Assembly (NCBI GenBank): GCA_023388235.1
Contig: JAEWGQ010000399.1
Location: 1 to 12,796 of the forward strand
From: Actinomycetes bacterium
GTDB taxonomy: Bacteria; Actinomycetota; Actinomycetes; Actinomycetales; Cellulomonadaceae
Direction of reading: 5' to 3'
Length of the DNA stretch: 12,796 nucleotides
Shown here: positions 1 to 6,549 of the stretch, piece by piece
Layout of the letters: every line of letters begins with the position of its first letter
Numbering within the stretch: position 1 is the first letter of the stretch
Notes under the pieces: model-generated
What the model was told of the DNA's origin: nothing
What the model saw: only the letters and a program-made list of their open reading frames with translations
Database searches by the model: none
Translations under genes and position numbers: made by a program

Positions 1-249
1 GGGCGGCACCGCCTCCAGCACCTCCCCGAGCGCCGGGTCGCCGCGCTCGGCACGGGCCACCTCGGCCTCCGCGCGGGCACGGCGGAACTCGGGGTAGGAG
101 GCCGCGGCGGCGGCCGCCGACAGGCCGGCCTTGAGCCAGCCCCGGGCGGCCCGGGACCGGACGAGGTCGGGCGAGGCGTAGTGCGCGGCGGTCGTGACGC
201 CGGAGACGGCGGCGGCGAGCACGCGGGTGGCGGGCGGGGTGCGGAGCAC
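1..249 (-). CDS. Unrecognised alanine-rich protein, N-terminal part (runs off left edge)
   Basis: This frame is open for 83 codons from a GTG at 249 to the window edge and starts about 8 nt after a GGAGGG ribosome binding site (near 257-262). The protein begins with MLRTPPATRVLAAAV. It continues with an alanine-rich segment at about residues 45-60 (KAGLSAAAAAASY), then a charged stretch with many Arg, Glu and Ala residues that is probably helical (about 63-80). I recognise no family. The alanine run may be a short hydrophobic helix but is not clearly a membrane span. It lies 63 nt downstream of the pseudouridine synthase stop on the same strand, so it may be co-transcribed with it. The strong ribosome binding site and high third-position GC support a real gene; the C-terminus is not visible. 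Confidence 0.6.
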   Translation of the reverse strand, partial: MLRTPPATRVLAAAVSGVTTAAHYASPDLVRSRAARGWLKAGLSAAAAAASYPEFRRARAEAEVARAERGDPALGEVLEAVPP

Positions 250-312
250 GGGGGCGTCCCTCCGGTGGGGTGCGGGTCGTCCGGTCCACCGTAGACGGCG
301 CGGCGGCGGGAC

Positions 313-1236
313 TCAGCCCTCCGCGGCCAGCGGCAGGCTCCGCACGCTGCGGAACCGCCGCTCGCGCCCGTCCACCGGGTCCTCGAACGCCAGCTCCGCG
401 GCGAGCAGCTGCAGCGGGCGCGTGACGTCGTCCACCGCGACCTCGCGGACCTCGGGGTACAGCGGGTCGTCCACGATCGGGATGCCGAGCCCGAGCAGGT
501 GCAGCCGCAGCTGGTGCGTCCGGCCGGTGCGCGGGGACAGCCGGTACACGCCGAGCCCGTCCACCTCGCGCTCGAGCTCGACCCGGGTCTCGGCGTTCAC
601 CGGCGCGCCCGGCACCACCTGGGCCTGCCAGGCGCCGCGCTCCTTGCGGATGTGGTCGCGCACGACGACCGGGAGGTCCAGGCCGGGTCGCAGCGGCGCG
701 AGCGCCCGGTACGTCTTGCGCACCGCCCGCCGCTCGAACGCCGTCTGGTACGGCCCGCGCCAGCGCGCCTCGGTCGCCAGCATGAGCAGCCCGGACGTGA
801 CCCGGTCCAGCCGGTGCAGCGGGGACAGCTCGGGCAGGCCCAGCTCCTCGCGCAGCCGGACCACCACGCTCTGCCGGACGTGCCGGCCGCGGGGGATGGA
901 CGACAGGAACGGCGGCTTGTCCACCACGACCAGGCGCTCGTCGCGGTGCACGACGTGCAGGGCGCCGGGGACCTCCGGCTCGTCCCGCAGGTCCCGGTGG
1001 AACCAGACGAACCGGTGCGGGGCGTACGGGTCGTCCGCGCGCACGGGCCGGCCGTCCTCGCCGACGAACCGCTCCTGCGCGAGCATCCCGGGCACGTCGA
1101 CGTGCTCCGGCAGCCGCTCGCGGAGCCACGCGCCCATCGTCGGCCACGTCGCCGGGCGGCGGCGGTCGCGGTCGGGCGTCCGCACCCACGCGGCGCCGAG
1201 CCCGTGACGGGGCGGGAGCGGGGACCGGGGCGGCAC
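313..1236 (-). CDS. RluA-family pseudouridine synthase
   Basis: A 307-residue protein that would isomerise specific uridines to pseudouridine in RNA, acting in the cytoplasm. The catalytic motif HRLDR lies at residues 141-145, with Asp144 as the presumed nucleophile. It is followed by TSGLL, and by the conserved RTGRTHQLR substrate-binding motif at 236-244. The segment at 103-118 (VVVDKPPFLSS then PRG) is the usual RluA-family strand containing D-K-P. The roughly 95-residue N-terminal part has no clear S4 domain; its FVWFHRDL-EPEVPG stretch (76-91) is, as far as I recall, typical of actinobacterial members. The GTG start at 1236 has only a weak upstream site; an ATG at 1137 (residue 34) is an alternative. 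It follows the nickel permease stop by 28 nt, so co-transcription is likely. Whether the target is rRNA or tRNA cannot be told from sequence. Confidence 0.9.
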   Translation of the reverse strand: MPPRSPLPPRHGLGAAWVRTPDRDRRRPATWPTMGAWLRERLPEHVDVPGMLAQERFVGEDGRPVRADDPYAPHRFVWFHRDLRDEPEVPGALHVVHRDERLVVVDKPPFLSSIPRGRHVRQSVVVRLREELGLPELSPLHRLDRVTSGLLMLATEARWRGPYQTAFERRAVRKTYRALAPLRPGLDLPVVVRDHIRKERGAWQAQVVPGAPVNAETRVELEREVDGLGVYRLSPRTGRTHQLRLHLLGLGIPIVDDPLYPEVREVAVDDVTRPLQLLAAELAFEDPVDGRERRFRSVRSLPLAAEG

Positions 1237-1264
1237 CCGCCGATGGTACGAGGGCCGCGGGCGG

Positions 1265-2374
1265 TCAGCCGCCGGCGACCGGGTCGTCCCGGCGGAGCGC
1301 CGGCCCCCACCGGTCCTCGATCCGCCCGAACCGCCACACCGCCAGCGCGACGGCCCAGGTGGCCACGAACAGCCCGACGACGACGTAGCCGACGTGGTTG
1401 AGGTCCAGCCCGCCGACCCAGGCCAGGGGGCCGGAGGTGATGTGCAGCCGGTCGGTGAGGATGGAGACCACCTCGATGCCGCCGATCAGCAGCGCGACGG
1501 CGACGGACAGCCCGGTGACGGTGACGTTGTAGTAGACCTTGCGGACCGGCCGCGCGAACGCCCACCCGTAGGCGACGTTCATGAAGCAGCCGTCGATCGT
1601 GTCGAGCAGGCTCATCCCGGCGGCGAACAGCACCGGGAGGGTGAGGACCGCGTACCAGGGCAGCGCGAACGCCGCCGCCCCGCCGGCGAGCACGAGCAGG
1701 GAGACCTCCGTGGCGGTGTCGAACCCCAGGCCGAACAGCAGGCCGACGGGGTACATCTGCCAGGGCCGGGTGACGGACCGCGTGACGCCGCCGAGCACGC
1801 GGTTGAGGAACCCGCGCTGCTCGAGGTGCGCCTCCAGGGCCGCCTCGTCGTAGTCGTCGCGGCGCATCCGGCGCACGACGCCGAGGATCTGGCGCAGGAC
1901 GGCCAGGTTGATGAGGCCGATGAGCAGCAGGAAGACGCCCGAGACGGCGGTCCCGATCAGCCCGGTGGTCTCCTGCAGCGTCGAGGAGTCGTCCTCGACC
2001 TGGCCGGCGAGCGCCCTGACGCCCAGCGACAGCAGCAGGCACAGGCCGAACACCACGGAGGAGTGCCCGAGGGAGAACCAGAACCCGACCGACATCGGGC
2101 GCCGGCCGTCGGTCATGAGCTTGCGGGTGGTGTTGTCGATCGCCGCGATGTGGTCGGCGTCGAAGGCGTGCCGCATCCCGAGCGTGTACGCGGTGACGCC
2201 CAGACCGATCCCGAACACGGTCGTGGAGGTCACGTGGTACTCGGCCGGCGCGACGACCAGCACCAGCACGCCCCAGCCGACCAGGTGCAGCAGCGCGATG
2301 AAGCCGGCCATCCCGGCGACGGACGTCCACTCCGCGCGGCTCAGGCGCACGCGGCTCGTGGTGGGTGTGCTCAT
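1265..2374 (-). CDS. NiCoT-family nickel/cobalt permease (HoxN/NixA type)
   Basis: A 369-residue inner-membrane secondary transporter for Ni2+ and/or Co2+. The signature motifs are all visible: RHAFDADHI at residues 68-76 with IDNTTRK just after, FSLGHSSVV at 100-108, GLGFDTATE at 215-223, and LFAAGMSLLDTIDG at 249-262. About eight hydrophobic segments are present, for example at 20-42, 52-67, 104-123, 138-160, 225-255, 283-306 and 327-347. A charged cytoplasmic loop follows residue 166. I chose the ATG at 2374 (MSTPTTSRV) over the GTG at 2398 because an AGCAGGGGG stretch sits just upstream. The gene follows a Fur-family repressor on the same strand, with an operator-like array between them, so repression by nickel or a related metal is likely. 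Ni versus Co preference cannot be read from sequence. In nickel-using bacteria such permeases often feed urease, hydrogenase or Ni-SOD; none is in this window. Confidence 0.95.
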   Translation of the reverse strand: MSTPTTSRVRLSRAEWTSVAGMAGFIALLHLVGWGVLVLVVAPAEYHVTSTTVFGIGLGVTAYTLGMRHAFDADHIAAIDNTTRKLMTDGRRPMSVGFWFSLGHSSVVFGLCLLLSLGVRALAGQVEDDSSTLQETTGLIGTAVSGVFLLLIGLINLAVLRQILGVVRRMRRDDYDEAALEAHLEQRGFLNRVLGGVTRSVTRPWQMYPVGLLFGLGFDTATEVSLLVLAGGAAAFALPWYAVLTLPVLFAAGMSLLDTIDGCFMNVAYGWAFARPVRKVYYNVTVTGLSVAVALLIGGIEVVSILTDRLHITSGPLAWVGGLDLNHVGYVVVGLFVATWAVALAVWRFGRIEDRWGPALRRDDPVAGG

Positions 2375-2442
2375 GCCGGCCCCCTGCTGGCGATGCACCG
2401 CGACCGCCTGCTCCCGACGGTCGACGACACCTGCGCCCGACG

Positions 2443-2481
2443 CTAGTGCGACCGGGTCGCTGGTGCAACGAGTCGCACTAG
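2443..2481. promoter_or_regulatory. Candidate Fur-family (Nur/Zur-like) tandem operator ahead of the nickel permease
   Basis: The region holds four hexamer half-sites in alternating orientation: TGCGAC (2447-2452), GTCGCT (2456-2461), TGCAAC (2464-2469) and GTCGCA (2472-2477). They form two adjacent imperfect dyads. The outermost parts also make a perfect 10-bp inverted repeat, CTAGTGCGAC/GTCGCACTAG (2443-2452 and 2472-2481), with a 19-nt spacer. The TGC...GCA logic resembles the Streptomyces Nur box (TGCaa-N5-ttGCA). The array overlaps the repressor's stop codon and lies about 70 nt upstream of the permease start, a suitable position for blocking a permease promoter. A transcription terminator is the alternative reading, but no T-run follows on the minus strand. 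Confidence 0.6.
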
Positions 2482-3005
2482 GCCGGCGGAGCGCCCGGCG
2501 CCGCCGCCGCGCAGGCGGCGCACAGGCCCGACAGCGCCACGTGCCCGGCGTCCAGCACGAAGCCGTGCGCGCCGGCCAGCACCGCCGCGACGCCGTCCAG
2601 CAGGTCGGACGGCACGTCGCGCACCAGCCCGCACCGGCGGCACTGCAGGTGCAGGTGCGCGTGGCCCTCGGTGACGACGTGGTACGACGTCGCGCCGTGC
2701 GCCAGGTGCACGTGCTGGACCACCCCGAGGCCGGACAGCGCCTCGAGCGCCCGGTAGACGCTCGCCCGGTGCACGCCGGGGTCGGCGGCGGCGACGCGGG
2801 CGACGACCGCCTCCGCCCCGCAGTGCCCGCCGTCCGCCACCAGGGCGCGCAGCACCGCCCGGCGGGCGCCGGTCATCCGCTCGCCGCGCGCGTGCAGCAG
2901 GTCCGTGGCGCGCCGGACCAGGGCGTCGGCCTCCGGGCCCGTGGGCGCGCCGGACCCCGCGGGCGCGCGGGACCCCGGTGCGGGGTCGGTCGCGGTGCGG
3001 GTCAC
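2478..3005 (-). CDS. Fur-family metal-responsive repressor (Nur- or Zur-like)
   Basis: A 175-residue cytoplasmic DNA-binding protein. A disordered Pro/Ala/Gly-rich N-terminal tail (about 1-24) precedes the winged helix (about 28-100), with VHRASVYRALEAL at 78-90 as the recognition helix, the Fur-family equivalent of R-A-T-V-Y-R. The dimerisation domain has GHAHLHLQC (114-122), which carries metal-site histidines. It has two CxxC pairs (C122/C125 and C162/C165) of the structural zinc site. I prefer the GTG at 3005, which has AGGA 8 nt upstream; a GTG at 3050 would add 15 residues. The metal sensed is not certain, but the adjacent NiCoT permease argues for nickel (Nur-like) rather than iron or zinc. 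Its TAG stop overlaps the operator array. Confidence 0.9.
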   Translation of the reverse strand: MTRTATDPAPGSRAPAGSGAPTGPEADALVRRATDLLHARGERMTGARRAVLRALVADGGHCGAEAVVARVAAADPGVHRASVYRALEALSGLGVVQHVHLAHGATSYHVVTEGHAHLHLQCRRCGLVRDVPSDLLDGVAAVLAGAHGFVLDAGHVALSGLCAACAAAAPGAPPA

Positions 3006-3031
3006 GGCATCCGTCCTGAGCGCCTCGTCGG

Positions 3032-3048
3032 GCCGGCCGTCGGCCGGC
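3032..3048 (-). other. Perfect 7-bp hairpin in the leader of the Fur-family gene
   Basis: GCCGGCC (3032-3038) and GGCCGGC (3042-3048) are perfectly complementary around a 3-nt loop. If translation starts at 3005 the hairpin lies in the untranslated leader about 27 nt upstream of the GTG; if it starts at 3050 it is inside the first codons. There is no T-run. In DNA of this GC content such a short hairpin can arise by chance. Confidence 0.3.
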
Positions 3049-3087
3049 ACGGCACCACGGTAGGCCCCGGGCGTCGCCGCCGGGTGC

Positions 3088-3366
3088 TCAGAACTCGTCG
3101 AGCGCCAGCAGGTCGTCGGTCCACGCCCCGCCCGCGCAGCTGCGCAGGTGGGCCGACCCGAACGCCGGGTGCACGGTGGTGATCGGCGCCTCCGCCCCGG
3201 CCTGGCCGACGTACGCGTGGCCGCCGTCCTCGATCCACCGCACGACGGCGGCGCGCGAGCTCACCCCCTCCCCGCGGTCCTCCCGGCTGGTCCAGCGCAC
3301 ATCCGTGATGTGCTCGTGGTCCCGGATCCCGTCCGACAGGCGGATGTGGGTGATGCGGATGCTCAT
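3088..3366 (-). CDS. Small DUF3892-family protein
   Basis: A 92-residue protein starting at an ATG 8 nt after GAGGAG. It reads MSIRITHIRLSDG, then HEHITDVRW (17-25), then VVRWIEDGGHAYV (41-53), ending in LLALDEF. The pattern of a short beta strand with I-T-x-I-R, a TDVRW strand, an acidic stretch and a W-I-x-x-G-G-x-A-Y-V segment matches the small DUF3892 proteins found in many bacteria. Their function is not known to me. It sits 95 nt after the DUF4432 gene and 82 nt before the Fur-family gene, on the same strand. The gaps make it uncertain whether it belongs to either unit or is transcribed alone. The length is typical of the family and nothing looks broken. Confidence 0.8.
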   Translation of the reverse strand: MSIRITHIRLSDGIRDHEHITDVRWTSREDRGEGVSSRAAVVRWIEDGGHAYVGQAGAEAPITTVHPAFGSAHLRSCAGGAWTDDLLALDEF

Positions 3367-3405
3367 GGCACGTCTCCTCGACGACCGGCTCGGCGCGACG
3401 CTGCG

Positions 3406-3459
3406 CCCGGACCAGCATGGCAACGCGCCGGCGGCGGCCGCGAGGGACTTCGGTCCGGG
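3406..3459 (-). terminator. Weak inverted repeat after the sugar operon
   Basis: CCCGGACC (3406-3413) and GGTCCGGG (3452-3459) could pair as an 8-bp stem around a GC-rich 38-nt loop, beginning 3 nt after the last gene of the sugar operon. The position suits a terminator or a 3' stabilising structure, but the loop is long and no U-tract follows, so intrinsic termination is not convincing. Confidence 0.25.
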
Positions 3460-3461
3460 GG

Positions 3462-4478
3462 TCAGGCCACGACCCGCACCGTCGTCACGTAGGACCGCTG
3501 CTCCCCGGGGTGCAGGACGAGCAGCTCGCCGTCGCGCTCCGCCTGGGCGCGGCCGCCGTCCCGCGACGTCGACGGCTCGACGCCGAGCACGTTGACGCCG
3601 GGCGTGGGGTCGCGCCACAGCACGAGCAGCGGCCAGCCCGCGGTCGCCTGCTCGACCTCGACGGCGCGCCCGGTGGGCGCGGTGACGGTCACCGTCGCGG
3701 TCGGCCCGGCGTGCGGGCGGCAGTAGAGCACCGTCTCGGGCGCCGGCCCGGGCGCGAGGTCGAGGGTCCACGGCAGCGCCTGCGGGGTCCGGCCCGGGCG
3801 GTCGCGCTCGCCGAACGGCTCGGCCGTCGCGGTCACCACCGTGCCGGGGCCGACGAGCGGGTAGCCGAGGTTCAGGTGGTGCCGGAACATGTGGCCGGCC
3901 GGCCCGTACCCGTCGTTCGTCACCACGTCCTCCACCCGCAGCTCCGGGCGCGCGGTGGACAGCACGATCCGCCGGCGCAGCCGCAGCGTCGGCTGCCCGA
4001 GCGCCGCCTCGACCACGTCCCCGGTGATCTCGACGGCCGGTGCGCCGCCGTCGTCCACCAGCGCCCAGCGCACGTTCTCCGCCGGGACGTGCCCGACGCG
4101 CCCGTGCAGCCCGTGGTGGGTGCCGTCGACCGTGGCCGGGGCACCGGTCGCCGCCAGGCCGCACGTCGTGAGCAGCCCGCCGCCGAACGTCCGGGTCCAC
4201 CCCCCGCCCCAGGGCTCGTACCGGGTGGAGGCCACGGGCCCGCGCGCCGAGCGCCACGCCAGCGGCGCGCCGGCCGCGTCGGCCCAGCCCAGGTCGAGCG
4301 CGCGGTCCAGGAGCACCTCGACCGAGACGCCGCGCGGGTTGCGCACCACCAGCACCGGGGACCCCCGGCCCGGTCCCTCGTCCCGCACGAGGCGGTCGAC
4401 CTGGACGAGCTGGTCGGGCGCCCCGACCAGCCGTCGCAGGTCCTCGGCCAGGACGACCGAGTCGGTGCCGAACCCCAT
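3462..4478 (-). CDS. DUF4432 aldose-1-epimerase-like protein
   Basis: A 338-residue protein of the galactose-mutarotase-like fold that probably interconverts sugar anomers in the cytoplasm. Family marks are LLDRALDLG (56-64), GLHGRVG (123-129), MFRHHLNLGYPL (197-208, the usual Y/F-H-x-N-x-G-x-P stretch), and LGVEPST (298-304). Histidines at 121-125 and 200-201 and the acidic Glu301 are candidate active-site residues, by analogy with aldose epimerases. The ATG at 4478 shares one base with the stop of the upstream permease (TGATG), so translation is probably coupled. It is the last gene of the sugar operon, and its job is likely to present the imported sugar in the anomeric form needed by the isomerase. 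The substrate is not known; a lyase-type activity on the same fold is a less likely alternative. Confidence 0.8.
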   Translation of the reverse strand: MGFGTDSVVLAEDLRRLVGAPDQLVQVDRLVRDEGPGRGSPVLVVRNPRGVSVEVLLDRALDLGWADAAGAPLAWRSARGPVASTRYEPWGGGWTRTFGGGLLTTCGLAATGAPATVDGTHHGLHGRVGHVPAENVRWALVDDGGAPAVEITGDVVEAALGQPTLRLRRRIVLSTARPELRVEDVVTNDGYGPAGHMFRHHLNLGYPLVGPGTVVTATAEPFGERDRPGRTPQALPWTLDLAPGPAPETVLYCRPHAGPTATVTVTAPTGRAVEVEQATAGWPLLVLWRDPTPGVNVLGVEPSTSRDGGRAQAERDGELLVLHPGEQRSYVTTVRVVA

Positions 4479-5506
4479 CAGCCCGCGCCCCGCACCTCGG
4501 CGGCGCTGGACCGCCGGGCGCCCACGGCGATGGCCACGACGAGCACCGTGCCGGTCAGCACGTACTGCCAGTACGACGCGACGCCGAGCAGGTTGAGCGC
4601 GTTCGCCAGCACGGCGAACAGCAGCGCGCCGACGACGGTGCCGAACGTGGTGGCCCGGCCGCCGCGCAGCGCGGTGCCGCCGACGACGACCGCGGCGATC
4701 ACGTCCATCTCGAAGCCCGTCGCCATGGTGCCCTCGGCCGACGACAGGCGCCCGGTCATGAACACGCCCGCCAGCGCGAAGCACGCCCCCGCGAACGCGA
4801 AGACCGCGACCTTCACGCGGTTGACCGGCAGCCCGGCCAGCACCGCCGCCCGCTCGTTCGAGCCGGACGCGCGCAGCGTGCGGCCCACGTACGTCCGCTG
4901 CAGCAGCAGGAACGTGCCGACGGCCAGCACCACGAACACGAGGAACGGCACCGGCAGCCAGCCGACCGTGCCGGTGGTGGCCGCGCGGTAGTTCGTGGAC
5001 GTCACCGGGACGACCGTGCCCGAGGTCCAGATGAACGCGGCCCCGAGGAACAGGTACAGCGTCCCGAGCGTCGCGATGAACGGCGGGATCCGCACGTAGG
5101 TCACCAGCAGCCCGTTGACCGCGCCGAGGCCCGCGCCGATCAGGAGCGCGAGGAGCACGGCGGCGCCGATCGTCGTGTGCGGGAGGACGGTCGCGACCGC
5201 GATCGACGCCACCGCGATCACGCCGCCGACCGACAGGTCGAGCAGGCCGCCGGCGATCAGCAGCGTCATGCCGCACGCCGCCAGGCCGACGAACGAGGCC
5301 TGGAACAGGACGTTGGACAGGTTGCCCGTGCCCCAGAACGCCGGCTTGGCAGCCCCCACCGCGAGGCAGAGCACCACCAGCACGCCCACGAGGTACTGGC
5401 GCGCGCCGAACTGGCGCAGGGTCTGGCCCCACGAGGGCCGGTCCTCCGGCCGGCGGCTCGGGGAACGGTCCGCCGGCGCGGGGGCGGCGGTCTCGGTGCG
5501 GGTCAC
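4478..5506 (-). CDS. Sugar ABC transporter permease 2 (RbsC-like)
   Basis: A 342-residue multi-spanning inner-membrane protein of the BPD_transp_2 (ribose/xylose/galactose) permease family. After a hydrophilic cytoplasmic N-terminus (about 1-35) come many hydrophobic helices. It has the family motifs GMTLLIAGGLLDLSVGG, GLGAVNGLLVTYVRIPPFIATLGTLY, VVVGGTALRGGRATTFGTVVGALL and, near the end, LNLLGVASYWQYVLTG. The GTG start at 5506 follows GGGAGGAACTC, an excellent ribosome binding site. It overlaps the stop of permease 1 by four bases (GTGA), which implies coupled translation and a fixed ratio. With permease 1 it most likely forms a heteromeric channel energised by the ATPase, moving sugar delivered by the binding lipoprotein. 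The specificity is not readable from the permease. Confidence 0.93.
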   Translation of the reverse strand: MTRTETAAPAPADRSPSRRPEDRPSWGQTLRQFGARQYLVGVLVVLCLAVGAAKPAFWGTGNLSNVLFQASFVGLAACGMTLLIAGGLLDLSVGGVIAVASIAVATVLPHTTIGAAVLLALLIGAGLGAVNGLLVTYVRIPPFIATLGTLYLFLGAAFIWTSGTVVPVTSTNYRAATTGTVGWLPVPFLVFVVLAVGTFLLLQRTYVGRTLRASGSNERAAVLAGLPVNRVKVAVFAFAGACFALAGVFMTGRLSSAEGTMATGFEMDVIAAVVVGGTALRGGRATTFGTVVGALLFAVLANALNLLGVASYWQYVLTGTVLVVAIAVGARRSSAAEVRGAG

Positions 5507-6549
5507 GAGTTCCTCCCTTCCAGCATCCGGCGGACCGCGGCACGCTGCGCCCCGTCGATGCTCAGCGCGAAGAGCAGGAGCGCTCCGAGCGCGACGTACT
5601 GGTAGAACGACGGGACGTTGAGCAGGTTGAGGCCGGAGTTGATCATCGACAGCAGCAGCGCGGCGACGAAGGTGCCGATGATCCGGGGCCGCCCGCCCGC
5701 CATGCTCGTGCCGCCGAGGACGACGATCGCGATGGCCTGGAGCTCGAGCCCGGACGAGACGGAGCCGTTGACGACCCCGAGCTGGCTGGCGAGGAGGACC
5801 CCGCCGACGCCCGCGGCGCAGCCGGCCGCGACGTACGCGAGCAGCAGCACCCGCCCGACCCCGATGCCGGAGTCGGTGGCCGCCTCCGGGCTGCCGCCGA
5901 CCGCCACGACGTGCTTGCCGAACCGCATCCGGTCCAGCGCGAACCAGGCGCCGGCGCCGAGCAGCAGCGCGACGAGGAACGGCACGGGCACGCCGAGGAC
6001 CGACGCCGTGGCGACCGACTTGAAGCCGCCGGAGACGATCATGATGGGCGCGCCGCCGGTGAACAGCAGGACCAGCCCGCGGAACACGCTCATCGTCGAC
6101 AGCGTGGCGATGAACCCCGGCACGCGGAGCTGCGTCACGAGCAGGCCGTTGACGAGCCCGAGGCCGGCGCCGACGGCGATGCCCACGGCCGCGCCGGCCA
6201 GGGGCCCCGCGCCGTTGACGGCCCACGCGGCGACGCACGCCGCGAGCGCCTGGGCCGAGCCGACCGACAGGTCGATGCCGCGCACCGCGATCACGAGCGT
6301 CATGCCGTAGCCGACGATCGCGAGGATCGCGGCGTTGACGAGCACGTTCGTGACGTTGGACCCGGAGAGGAAGTGCGGCACGACCGCGATCCCGGCCACG
6401 AGCACCAGGGCGAACGGGATGAGCACGCCGGCGTTCTGCAGCAGGCTCCGGCGCCGGTCGGCGCGCCGGGCGCGCTCGGCGGACCGGGCGCGCTCGTCGG
6501 CGACCAGGTCCTGCGCCGAGGGCGCGGTGGTGGTGACGACGTCAGGCAT
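5503..6549 (-). CDS. Sugar ABC transporter permease 1 (RbsC-like)
   Basis: A 348-residue inner-membrane permease of the same family as its downstream neighbour but clearly a distinct protein. A charged N-terminal tail (about 1-35, with an Arg-rich stretch) precedes the first helix. Family motifs are GYGMTLVIAVRGIDLSVGS, GLVNGLLVTQLRVPGFIATLSTM, VVLGGTSMAGGRPRIIGTFVAALL and LNLLNVPSFYQYVALG. The ATG at 6549 follows AGGAGGCCAGC. The start overlaps the ATPase stop by 8 nt. The open frame extends further upstream, but that part lies inside the ATPase gene and has no ribosome binding site of its own. Its membrane partner is probably permease 2, as in other group 2 sugar importers that use two different permeases (YtfT/YjfF, LsrC/LsrD, RhaP/RhaQ). 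Confidence 0.93.
   Translation of the reverse strand: MPDVVTTTAPSAQDLVADERARSAERARRADRRRSLLQNAGVLIPFALVLVAGIAVVPHFLSGSNVTNVLVNAAILAIVGYGMTLVIAVRGIDLSVGSAQALAACVAAWAVNGAGPLAGAAVGIAVGAGLGLVNGLLVTQLRVPGFIATLSTMSVFRGLVLLFTGGAPIMIVSGGFKSVATASVLGVPVPFLVALLLGAGAWFALDRMRFGKHVVAVGGSPEAATDSGIGVGRVLLLAYVAAGCAAGVGGVLLASQLGVVNGSVSSGLELQAIAIVVLGGTSMAGGRPRIIGTFVAALLLSMINSGLNLLNVPSFYQYVALGALLLFALSIDGAQRAAVRRMLEGRNS

Noticed and set aside
194..1401. Long plus-strand open frames opposite the pseudouridine synthase
   Set aside because: They encode Arg/Ser/Pro-rich low-complexity products with no family motifs, and mirror a gene with a catalytic HRLD motif. Long antisense frames are expected in DNA of this GC content.
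597..2468. A 623-residue minus-strand frame spanning the permease and synthase region
   Set aside because: It is out of frame with both recognised genes, has Arg/Gly/Ala-rich composition and no motifs, and crosses two confident genes.
2443..2481. Rho-independent terminator of the Fur-family gene
   Set aside because: The 10-bp arms have a 19-nt loop and no U-run follows; the internal alternating half-sites fit an operator better.
1394..3182. Plus-strand open frames opposite the nickel permease and the Fur-family gene
   Set aside because: Gln/Asp/His- or Ser/Thr/Pro-rich translations are typical antisense shadows; the minus strand holds NiCoT and Fur signatures.
3417..4991. A 524-residue plus-strand frame opposite the DUF4432 and permease genes
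   Set aside because: Low-complexity product without motifs; the opposite strand has well-supported overlapping operon genes.
4479..6238. Possible fusion of permease 2 with upstream sequence in one 586-residue frame
   Set aside because: The upstream part is an out-of-frame translation of permease 1. The GTG at 5506, with its strong ribosome binding site and 4-nt overlap, is the proper start.
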